This document shows positions 1 to 5,829 of a stretch of DNA of 5,829 bases, piece by piece. This DNA comes from Ekhidna sp. GTDB lineage: Bacteria > Bacteroidota > Bacteroidia > Cytophagales > Cyclobacteriaceae. The stretch's first letter is position 1; each line of letters starts with the position of its first letter. The notes beneath the pieces were generated by a model. The model was not told the origin of the DNA. It searched no databases and saw only the letters and a list, made by a program, of their open reading frames with translations. The translations under genes were made by a program, and so were the position numbers. The stretch spans positions 1-5,829 of the forward strand of contig JABSPG010000274.1 in NCBI GenBank assembly GCA_013214445.1, written 5' to 3'.

Positions 1-76
1 CCAGACAGGTACTTGAAGAATTTTACTAGGTTTGGAACTCTGATTTTGAGTGGATCAAATTCAGGGGAAGCTTACA
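1..76. mobile_element. Insertion-sequence terminus, left copy (partial)
   Basis: These 76 bases are the exact reverse complement of 5753-5828; position i pairs with position 5829 minus i, and identity ends at base 77. On the inner side the shared sequence ends in ...GCTTACA, that is TGTAAGCTTCCCC when read into the element. A TG...CA end followed by a C-run is typical of IS21- and IS3-family termini. The family cannot be settled from 76 bases, and no transposase domain is visible. One frame ends in a short tail RQVLEEFY with a stop at 27-29, which could be the end of a transposase gene or chance. The element would continue to the left, outside the window. That the repeat is real is certain; that it is an IS end is inference. 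Confidence 0.7.
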
Positions 77-178
77 AATATTATTGAAAAATCGGGATAG
101 TCTAGATAAGTGTCATAAATCCGATAGGACAATTTGATTATCTTAATTCAAGAATTCATTTGGCTAAATTTTAGGTAC
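77..178. other. Non-coding stretch between IS end and terminator
   Basis: I see no convincing gene here. The longest plus-strand reading (78-137, about 19 codons and then TGA) has no recognisable motif, and the minus-strand ATGs all meet stops within a few codons. Because an intrinsic terminator follows directly at 179-209 in plus orientation, this stretch may hold the 3' end or 3' untranslated region of a plus-strand gene that once extended left and was cut by the insertion. The sequence alone does not prove this. Confidence 0.4.
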
Positions 179-209
179 AAACCCCGGCCATGGTCGGGGT
201 TTTGTTTTG
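179..209 (+). terminator. Intrinsic (rho-independent) terminator
   Basis: An 8-bp perfect stem, AAACCCCG (179-186) with CGGGGTTT (195-202), encloses the 8-base loop GCCATGGT and is followed by a T-rich tail, TTGTTTTGT. It is in the correct orientation to end plus-strand transcription arriving from the left. It therefore insulates the downstream three-gene block from read-through out of the left-hand IS or any gene lying there. The minus-strand tail is much poorer in T, so bidirectional action is doubtful. Confidence 0.8.
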
Positions 210-288
210 TAGAAATGATTCCAATTGAAGAGTTATTCTATGAGCGGTAGAAGACTCATCAACCACCACTTTAATTTTGCGCTCTATT

Positions 289-2502
289 ATGCCGCGGGTA
301 CTTTTCATTTGTTTTTACTGCGTATCCTTAATCCTTGCCGCTCAAAGCGAGTCCATTGAAATTAGGAGAGCAAATGGTCAAATTCAAATTGATGGAGACC
401 CAACAGATGGGTCATGGACCCTAGCTGATTCAGCATTTAACTTCACTCAAAATTTCCCAACAGACAGTCTTTTGGCAAAAGCTCAGACTGTGGCCAAGAT
501 TCTTTATGATGACGATAACATCTATGTTCTGGGCGTCATGTATAATCTGCCCGATACTAGAAAATATGTGACTCCTTCGCTCCGAAGAGACTTTAGGGGC
601 GCTGCAAATGACAGTTTTTCGGTGGTCCTCGATCCCTTTTCTGATCGTACAAATGCTTTTTTGTTTGGTGTCAATCCTTTTGGAGTTATGAGAGAGGCAC
701 TTATAACAAATGGAGGAACTGGTGTCGGTAGCTTTTCATTGGACTGGGATAATAAATGGTATGCAAAAGCCAAGCAATTTGATGACTATTGGGTGGTAGA
801 GATGGCCATTCCTTTTAAAACGCTACGGTTCAATGAGGGTGCAGATTCCTGGTTAGTGAACTTTTATCGTGTAGATAGCGAGTATGCCGAACGAAGCACA
901 TGGTCTCCTATTAAGCGAACATTTCCCATTTTTAACCTAGCTACTACTAAAAAGCTGAATTGGGATACGCCTACCAAGAAGCCAGGGACTAACGTTTCAG
1001 TGATCCCGTACATAGCTACGAATTCCCAACGAGATTTCGAGGAGAATACAGGGGATGATTTTAGTCCTGCCGCAGGATTTGATTTAAAATATGCGGTAAC
1101 GCCTGGGTTGAATTTGGATGTGACTGTAAATCCCGATTTCTCGCAGGTTGAAGTGGATCAACAAGTGACTAACTTAGATCGATTTGAGATCTTCTTTCCG
1201 GAGAGAAGACAGTTTTTCTTAGAAAACGCTGACTTGTTTTCGTCTTTTGGTACAAGAACCACTCGTCCATTTTTCTCTCGGAGGATAGGAATAGCAATAG
1301 ATACTTTGACAGGTCAAAATGTACAAAATCAGATCCCGGTTGGTGCTAGATTAAGTGGGAAGCTCTCGGATGATCTTAGGATTGGGGTCCTATCCATGCA
1401 GGCTGCTGGAGATGATGCTATTGGGTTACCTTCTTACAATTATTCGATGGTGAGTCTACAGCAGAAGGTATTTAGTAGATCAAATGTGAATTTTTTCGCC
1501 GTGAATAAACAGACCTTCGAATCTAAATCTGAATTTGATACTACCTCATTGAATGCATACAACCGGACTTTCGGTTTTGAATATCGACTAGCGAGTAAGA
1601 ACAACGCTTGGAACGGTAAGGCTTTCTACCACCGGACAGCAGGGCCGCAAAATATGGATGATCCATTTGCTGCAGGTGTGATCCTGAACTATGACATCCA
1701 GAAATGGTCAGTTGATGTGTTTTCTCAAATGGTAGGTACTGGGTTTAATCCCGAAGTTGGATTTGTTAGAAGAAATGACATTAGACAGCTAGCTACTACG
1801 ATTCAGTACCTATGGTTTCCTGCTCGAGGGGGCATTCAGAGTCACGGTCCGGCATTTGATTTCGATATGTTGGGAAATGACGAGTTTGGCTTTCTGGATT
1901 GGGACTACAACCTTCAGTATGTCATAGACTTTCGAAATACTTCAAATTTTTTTATGCGTCTGAGGAGGCAGTATACTTATCTTTTTGATTCCTTTGATCC
2001 AAGCGGAACTGGCGGAGTGGAGTTGGCTGCAGATACTGACTATACTAATTTTCAGATCATAGCTCGATATGAATCTGATCAGCGAAAGAAGTTTTTCTAT
2101 GAACTTAACACGAGATCTGGACAGTACTTTAATGGAGATAGAATTAATCTCCAAGGTTCAATTGGTTACCGATACCAACCTTTAGGTTTCACGTCCATAG
2201 ATTTTGCCTACAATAGTATTATTCTACCAGCGCCATACACGACTACTTCCTTGTACCTCATAGGTCCTAGGTTTGATTTCACGTTCAGTAGAAATATTTT
2301 CTGGACCACATTTGTGCAGTACAACAGTCAGATTGAGAATTTGAACATTAATACGCGATTCCAGTGGCGTTTTAAGCCTGTGTCTGACATCTTCCTAGTG
2401 TATACAGACAACTATTTTGCCGATCACGAAGGTGGATTTATGATTGGTCAACCACGAACTCGAGCTTTGACGTTCAAAGTGACTTATTGGTTGAATTTGT
2501 AA
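289..2502 (+). CDS. CBM9-like / DUF5916 outer-membrane barrel protein
   Basis: The protein has 737 residues from the ATG at 289. A TTG twelve bases upstream (277) gives four more residues, but the ATG places a clean signal peptide at the N-terminus: MPRVLFICFYCVSLILAA, probably cleaved before QSES. Residues about 23-220 form a carbohydrate-binding family 9-like beta-sandwich, with the typical opening GQIQIDG..PTDGSW, the DDDNIYVLGVMY strand and the WVVEMAIPF strand. The rest (about 231-737) matches the DUF5916 type. It carries NPDFSQVEVD (281-290), the FFPERRQFFLENADLF segment (302-317), then many alternating aromatic beta strands, ending in ALTFKVTYWLNL like an outer-membrane barrel. The length is normal for such proteins (roughly 700-850). 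It is expected in the outer membrane. The family has no settled biochemical role; the CBM9-like part suggests glycan binding, but this is not shown. The next gene is 89 bp downstream, so co-transcription is possible but not certain. Confidence 0.9.
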   Translation: MPRVLFICFYCVSLILAAQSESIEIRRANGQIQIDGDPTDGSWTLADSAFNFTQNFPTDSLLAKAQTVAKILYDDDNIYVLGVMYNLPDTRKYVTPSLRRDFRGAANDSFSVVLDPFSDRTNAFLFGVNPFGVMREALITNGGTGVGSFSLDWDNKWYAKAKQFDDYWVVEMAIPFKTLRFNEGADSWLVNFYRVDSEYAERSTWSPIKRTFPIFNLATTKKLNWDTPTKKPGTNVSVIPYIATNSQRDFEENTGDDFSPAAGFDLKYAVTPGLNLDVTVNPDFSQVEVDQQVTNLDRFEIFFPERRQFFLENADLFSSFGTRTTRPFFSRRIGIAIDTLTGQNVQNQIPVGARLSGKLSDDLRIGVLSMQAAGDDAIGLPSYNYSMVSLQQKVFSRSNVNFFAVNKQTFESKSEFDTTSLNAYNRTFGFEYRLASKNNAWNGKAFYHRTAGPQNMDDPFAAGVILNYDIQKWSVDVFSQMVGTGFNPEVGFVRRNDIRQLATTIQYLWFPARGGIQSHGPAFDFDMLGNDEFGFLDWDYNLQYVIDFRNTSNFFMRLRRQYTYLFDSFDPSGTGGVELAADTDYTNFQIIARYESDQRKKFFYELNTRSGQYFNGDRINLQGSIGYRYQPLGFTSIDFAYNSIILPAPYTTTSLYLIGPRFDFTFSRNIFWTTFVQYNSQIENLNINTRFQWRFKPVSDIFLVYTDNYFADHEGGFMIGQPRTRALTFKVTYWLNL

Positions 2503-2591
2503 AAAAACACAGATACCTCTCTGGTTCCATTACTGTGATCTAAATTGCAAATACAATTTTCGTTTTTTCTATTAATGATCGTATTCATTCA

Positions 2592-4883
2592 ATGCTAAAA
2601 TGTTTACTTATCTCTTTTCTAGTTTCGGTAGTCCACTATTCATTTGGGCAATTTGAAGTCGAACTCTTTTCCAGTACTCGATCACCTGCAACAGATCTAA
2701 TAGAAGTACATGCATTGTATTATGATCCAAGTGTTATCCCTCCTAGAAATTCTGATTTTGAAGTGAGCAACGCTGAAATAGTAAGGTTATTGCATGGTAC
2801 TGAAACTCCAGAGCTTTATTCGCAGACATATTTGAGAGAGGGTGTATATGACTTTGCAGTAAGTGAACTCGATAGCATAACTAGGTTAATATCGACTGGA
2901 TATGAAAAGAGGCGGCTTAAATTCTACGATGGTGATCTTTTTACGGAACTGGAGTTAGAAGATTGCTTGAAGTGTAATGAATTTGAAATTTTTGAAGATA
3001 CTATTTATATCATCTCAGCGGAAAGAGGAGAAATTAGAAAATATGATTACGATGGAAATACTTTGGATACTTTGTCAATCAAACGAACTTCTATCTCTCT
3101 ACGTTCTAGGCGCACTAAAATACAAAACAACCAAATCTTTTATCTAACTTACAATGGTCTATTTATTTACAATTTATCTGGGAGTCTGATAAAAGTTATT
3201 GGAGACACAACTGCCAACAGTCAAGAAATTAATTTTACAGATTTTCAGCTTATGGATAATATGGTCTATATCTCAGATAGTAGAGACGATAGGATCATGT
3301 CCTACCTCTTAGACGGTTCATATAGTAGCACTATTGATATTGAAAATCTTAGTCCTAGATCCTTTCAGATTGTTGATCAAAGCATATATTATTTAGCCTT
3401 GGAAAGATTAGGAGGTGAATATTTAAATCAAGGAATATATGTGTCTGATTTAGAAGGTAGAAATGTAAATAAGCTCTTCATCCCTTCAAATCGTCCATTT
3501 ATGTATCAGGTAGTTGGAGGTAAAGAAGGGGGTGTTTTTGCCCAGATAGGTGATGGACGTTTTGTTGATTACCGAATCTCAAATAAATCAAAATCTACTA
3601 TTTACTTAAATCCATTAGCGGACGGTGTAACAACTATAAGTTTGCCAGAAGGTGCTCTTAGTAATAGCGACGGTTTACCTAATGAAGCATCAAATACGTT
3701 TGCTATTGTTTCTGATATTTCGATTCCTACAGCAATTCTAGAGTTTAATGAGAATTTTGATGCTGAAATAAGTATTTATTTATCTTTTAGTGAAAGTGTG
3801 ACTCTGTCAGGGGATATATATGATGCTTTTGATTTACATGGTGCCAATATAACCAGGATTGACTCGCTATCTACAGATGGAAAGTTTGAAATATTTTTAG
3901 AACCAACAATTGAATCTGGTGAGATAAGAGTTTCTTTTAAGGAGAATCGTGTAGGAGATTCTGCAAACAATTGGAATTCGCTATCAGAGGAACTGGTTAT
4001 CCCTTACTTTCCAAGAGACATAATTGTCACCCTAGACGCAGACACGATAGACTTCCAAATGAAGGATACTGTAGATATTGAAATTTCGTTTAGCGATGTA
4101 GTTTCTCCATTACGAATGGAAGATATTGAGTTGTCTGGAGGATATATTCTGGAATCTTCCTTTAGTGCTGTAAATGATAGTTCTTATCAGATGAGTATTA
4201 TTACTCCCCCTGAAAGTGAGATTTTTATCGGAATGGAAGCTAGTAGGCTTTTTAATACTATAGGAATTGGAAACGAGCCTTTGCCTTTTCACTTTTTCGT
4301 AAAGGATAGAACAAGACCAGAAATAGAATTGGCGTTAGATGATCAGAAAGACTTGCCATTAAATACGTTTCCTATCATAATCCGAATAGACGATCCTGTT
4401 TTTGATCTTTTTGTAGACCCAATTTATTGTTTGGCTTTTCCCTCAGATTGTTTTGGTCCTGAAGATGTATCTGTTTCGGGGGGATACATCTCAGATTTTA
4501 TAAAAGTTGCGGATGGACTATACAAGTGTGATTTGATTTCCGACCAAGGATTTTTAGAGATATCTATTGCTGAGAACCTCATGTTCAATGTTACAGGATT
4601 AAGGAATATAGAGTCAAATATTTTACAAATTGGGGAACCAGTTTTAGGTGTCGATAAAAATCCTATCAGATTTGGTTTAAGAGAAAATGCTTTAACATTT
4701 GATCTCTTGAAAGAGCAAACAGAGAGTCTTGTGAAAGTTATTGATCTGGAGGGAAGGGTTATTCAAGAAAGAATGTTTTTTAATCAAGTAAATGAGATGG
4801 ATATTTCGCATCTCCAAGAAGGAATCTACATTCTAACCATCCAGTATAATCACGAGATATTTATCACCAGATTTAAGAAATAG
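2592..4883 (+). CDS. T9SS cargo: beta-propeller plus Ig-like modules
   Basis: The protein has 763 residues. The signal peptide MLKCLLISFLVSVVHYSFG is followed by Q20, a common mature N-terminus in this phylum. Residues 21-81 read as the first half of a bacterial Ig-like (Big_12-type) domain. Residues about 82-339 hold roughly six propeller blades with a recurrent IY...I.xYdxDGxxxxxI pattern (for example 136-162, 180-204, 223-249 and 263-297). Residues 340-373 (PLADGVTTISLPEGAL, then ASNTF) read as the second half of the same Ig-like domain. Three further Ig-like modules follow at about 379-472, 476-570 and 573-681. Residues about 685-763 are a type A T9SS C-terminal sorting domain (VKVIDLEGRVIQ, ISHLQEGIYILTI, ending FITRFKK). 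The product should cross the outer membrane through the type IX system and be anchored or released at the surface. No catalytic motif is visible; adhesion or ligand binding is only a guess. It probably forms one operon with the next gene, 3 bp away. Confidence 0.87.
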   Translation: MLKCLLISFLVSVVHYSFGQFEVELFSSTRSPATDLIEVHALYYDPSVIPPRNSDFEVSNAEIVRLLHGTETPELYSQTYLREGVYDFAVSELDSITRLISTGYEKRRLKFYDGDLFTELELEDCLKCNEFEIFEDTIYIISAERGEIRKYDYDGNTLDTLSIKRTSISLRSRRTKIQNNQIFYLTYNGLFIYNLSGSLIKVIGDTTANSQEINFTDFQLMDNMVYISDSRDDRIMSYLLDGSYSSTIDIENLSPRSFQIVDQSIYYLALERLGGEYLNQGIYVSDLEGRNVNKLFIPSNRPFMYQVVGGKEGGVFAQIGDGRFVDYRISNKSKSTIYLNPLADGVTTISLPEGALSNSDGLPNEASNTFAIVSDISIPTAILEFNENFDAEISIYLSFSESVTLSGDIYDAFDLHGANITRIDSLSTDGKFEIFLEPTIESGEIRVSFKENRVGDSANNWNSLSEELVIPYFPRDIIVTLDADTIDFQMKDTVDIEISFSDVVSPLRMEDIELSGGYILESSFSAVNDSSYQMSIITPPESEIFIGMEASRLFNTIGIGNEPLPFHFFVKDRTRPEIELALDDQKDLPLNTFPIIIRIDDPVFDLFVDPIYCLAFPSDCFGPEDVSVSGGYISDFIKVADGLYKCDLISDQGFLEISIAENLMFNVTGLRNIESNILQIGEPVLGVDKNPIRFGLRENALTFDLLKEQTESLVKVIDLEGRVIQERMFFNQVNEMDISHLQEGIYILTIQYNHEIFITRFKK

Positions 4884-4886
4884 AAT

Positions 4887-5621
4887 ATGAGAAATATCTT
4901 CTTTTCACTCTTTCTTTTTTGCTTAATAGCAGTATCCTCTAGCTGTGAGGAAGAGGATGAGTTTATTCCTGTTATTCCTGTAGCTTTTTTTAATTTGGAA
5001 GAAGAACAGATTGATACTTTTCAAGAGTTTGAGATTGTTAGTCAGTCTACTGATGCAGTTTCCTATTTTTGGGATTTTGGAAATGGAAGCACCTCAACTG
5101 ACGAGATACCAACTCATTCCTACAGCGAGATAGGAGACTATGTTGTGTCTTTAACCGTGACAAGTGAGACAGGAGATACTGACACATTAAGGAGAATAAT
5201 TTCGGTTTTAGATAGACAGTTAGTTGCACTATGGTTACGTGAATCTAAAGTTGAATTGCCTCCAGACCTTTTACTTTTCTTTGGTAGTTCTGATGACATT
5301 GAAAATAACTACATTTTCACAATCAAAAATTTTGGGTTAGACAATTTTCTGCCGTTTGGAGGAGGAATCAGCTTGCCAAGTCCATTATTTTTAAAAGAGC
5401 AGTTTTTTATAATGCTTATTGAAAACAATGCCCCATTGAATTCTTTTGATTCAAATGACATCCTCTTAGGGGGTACAAACCTAGATTTGTCTAAAATCAA
5501 AGGTGAAGTCAGTCCCTATGGTGGGTTTATTGATCTTTCTAACCTCATAGATTCAGAAGGAAATCCCACGGAAAACTATACACTAAGAATTGGATACACC
5601 TTAGTTGAGTTGCCAGACTAA
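4887..5621 (+). CDS. PKD-domain lipoprotein, probably surface-exposed
   Basis: The protein has 244 residues. The signal sequence MRNIFFSLFLFCLIAVSSSC ends in a lipoprotein cysteine (C20). The lipobox is loose (SSS before Cys), as is frequent in Bacteroidota. The acidic run EEEDE directly after the cysteine resembles the lipoprotein export signals that send lipoproteins to the cell surface in this phylum. Residues about 31-108 are a PKD domain with the signature YFWDFGNGSTST (60-71) and HSYSEIGDYVVSLTV (77-91). Residues about 110-244 are an unassigned beta-rich domain. Its pattern (LPPDLLLFF at 124-132, then FIMLIENN at 174-181 and SNDILLGGTNLDLS at 189-202) is faintly reminiscent of C2-like folds, but this is weak. 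The start codon lies 3 bp after the stop of the T9SS gene, so the two are almost certainly translated from one mRNA. A partner or anchoring role for the secreted protein is inference. Confidence 0.85.
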   Translation: MRNIFFSLFLFCLIAVSSSCEEEDEFIPVIPVAFFNLEEEQIDTFQEFEIVSQSTDAVSYFWDFGNGSTSTDEIPTHSYSEIGDYVVSLTVTSETGDTDTLRRIISVLDRQLVALWLRESKVELPPDLLLFFGSSDDIENNYIFTIKNFGLDNFLPFGGGISLPSPLFLKEQFFIMLIENNAPLNSFDSNDILLGGTNLDLSKIKGEVSPYGGFIDLSNLIDSEGNPTENYTLRIGYTLVELPD

Positions 5622-5624
5622 CAC

Positions 5625-5654
5625 ATCAGCGTCAAGCATGGAAATGCTTCTGAT
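5625..5654. other. Bulged hairpin in convergent intergenic gap
   Basis: A 6-bp stem AAGCAT/ATGCTT (5634-5639 with 5644-5649) closes a GGAA tetraloop, which is of the GNRA type. Outside it, ATCAG (5625-5629) pairs with CTGAT (5650-5654), leaving a 4-base bulge CGTC on one side. It begins three bases after the lipoprotein gene stop and lies between that gene and the oppositely oriented phosphatase-like remnant. There is no T-run on either side, so it is not a standard intrinsic terminator. It may protect mRNA 3' ends or assist termination for both convergent units. Confidence 0.45.
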
Positions 5655-5661
5655 ATAAGTA

Positions 5662-5751
5662 TTAATTGATCCCATCCTTTAGCCCCACATTAGGTATTAA
5701 TATGTTTTTTGCTTTAGCAACTTTCATGACCTCTAAATATATTTTGGACGC
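5662..5751 (-). pseudogene. 3' remnant of a Ppx/GppA-like phosphatase gene
   Basis: Reading the minus strand from the right-hand IS boundary gives 29 codons and a TAA stop at 5664-5662. The fragment includes YLEVMKVAKAKNILIPNVGL followed by KDGIN. An amphipathic helix, a hydrophobic strand and a G-L-x-D-G-I end resemble the C-terminus of Bacteroidota exopolyphosphatase/guanosine pentaphosphatase-type (Ppx/GppA) proteins, which hydrolyse polyphosphate or pppGpp. The reading frame runs on into the IS end for 16 more codons before a stop at 5802-5800, with no start suited to the family. The gene is therefore cut at the IS junction, and its 5' part must lie beyond the element or be lost. The stop is 40 bp from the stop of the convergent lipoprotein gene. 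That this is a gene end is likely; the family is a from-memory match over a short stretch. Confidence 0.5.
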
Positions 5752-5752
5752 A

Positions 5753-5829
5753 TGTAAGCTTCCCCTGAATTTGATCCACTCAAAATCAGAGTTCCAAACC
5801 TAGTAAAATTCTTCAAGTACCTGTCTGGG
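5753..5829. mobile_element. Insertion-sequence terminus, right copy (partial)
   Basis: This is the inverted copy of window bases 1-76, with one additional base at 5829. It begins TGTAAGCTTCCCCTGAATTT immediately after the truncated phosphatase-like reading frame, and its TG start marks the outer edge of the element. Because the same terminus, not merely a short terminal inverted repeat, faces inward at both ends, the two elements would be in opposite orientation around the three-gene block. No target-site duplication can be tested, because only one flank of each copy is visible. The bases next to the two copies (AATATT inside the left, GACGCA inside the right) do not match, as expected for independent insertions. 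Confidence 0.7.

Noticed and set aside
272..279. TAATTTTG, matching the Bacteroidota -7 promoter box TAnnTTTG, just upstream of the first gene
   Set aside because: There is no TTG/TTTG -33 element at the proper spacing, and the box would put the transcript start only a few bases before the ATG at 289. One short match in A+T-rich DNA is expected by chance.
277..288. TTG at 277 as the start of the DUF5916 gene
   Set aside because: The ATG at 289 gives a better signal peptide with a basic residue near the N-terminus, and TTG starts are uncommon.
522..773. Minus-strand open frame of 83 codons
   Set aside because: It lies wholly inside the well-supported DUF5916 gene, has no family-like motifs and looks like a frame shadow. 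The other short minus-strand frames inside the three genes were rejected for the same reason.
2507..2537. Inverted CACAG...CTGTG in the gap after the DUF5916 gene
   Set aside because: Only 5 bp of pairing around a 20-base loop with no T-run; too weak to call a terminator or operator.
4963..4980. Tandem 9-bp repeat TTATTCCTG in the lipoprotein gene
   Set aside because: Only two units, in frame, encoding the repeated IPV linker after the lipid anchor; too short to suggest phase variation.
1..5829. CRISPR array, tRNA or rRNA genes, toxin-antitoxin pair, restriction or phage-defence genes
   Set aside because: No regularly spaced direct repeats, cloverleaf-like sequences or relevant protein motifs were seen on either strand.
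1..5829. Reading the window as one complete transposon whose outer ends are the 76-bp repeats
   Set aside because: The TG/CA edge lies on the inner side of each repeat, so the repeats are ends of elements that extend outward. No transposase or recombinase is encoded between them.

Overview
The window is about 5.8 kb of moderately A+T-rich DNA, most likely from a member of the Bacteroidota (Cytophagales- or Flavobacteriia-like). Three features point there: a protein with an N-terminal CBM9-like domain and a DUF5916-type barrel, a secreted protein ending in a type IX secretion (Por secretion tail) sorting domain, and a PKD lipoprotein with an acidic stretch after the lipid cysteine. No Shine-Dalgarno-like sites stand out, which also fits the phylum.

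Layout. Both ends of the window carry the same 76-bp sequence in opposite orientation (1-76 and 5753-5828, perfect match). The identity stops on the inner side exactly at a TG/CA dinucleotide, so these look like the same terminus of two insertion-sequence copies, both facing inward. Next to the left copy is about 100 bp with no recognisable gene and then a clear intrinsic terminator (179-209). Three co-directional plus-strand genes follow: a signal-peptide CBM9/DUF5916 outer-membrane barrel protein (289-2502); after 89 bp, a 763-residue T9SS cargo protein with a beta-propeller and bacterial Ig-like modules (2592-4883); and, after only 3 bp, a PKD-domain lipoprotein (4887-5621). Convergent to them on the minus strand is a 29-codon 3' remnant (5662-5751) resembling the C-terminus of a Ppx/GppA-type phosphatase. 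It is cut off exactly where the right insertion-sequence end begins. A bulged hairpin with a GGAA tetraloop lies in the 40-bp convergent gap.

How the genes may work together. All three complete genes encode exported, envelope-associated products: an outer-membrane barrel, a T9SS-delivered surface or secreted multidomain protein, and a probably surface-exposed lipoprotein. The second and third are almost certainly one transcription unit. No enzymatic domain is recognisable, so a role in adhesion or surface binding is inference. The most unusual single feature is in the second gene: the first Ig-like domain appears to be split by a propeller of about six blades, and removing the propeller joins the two halves into a canonical Ig-like module.
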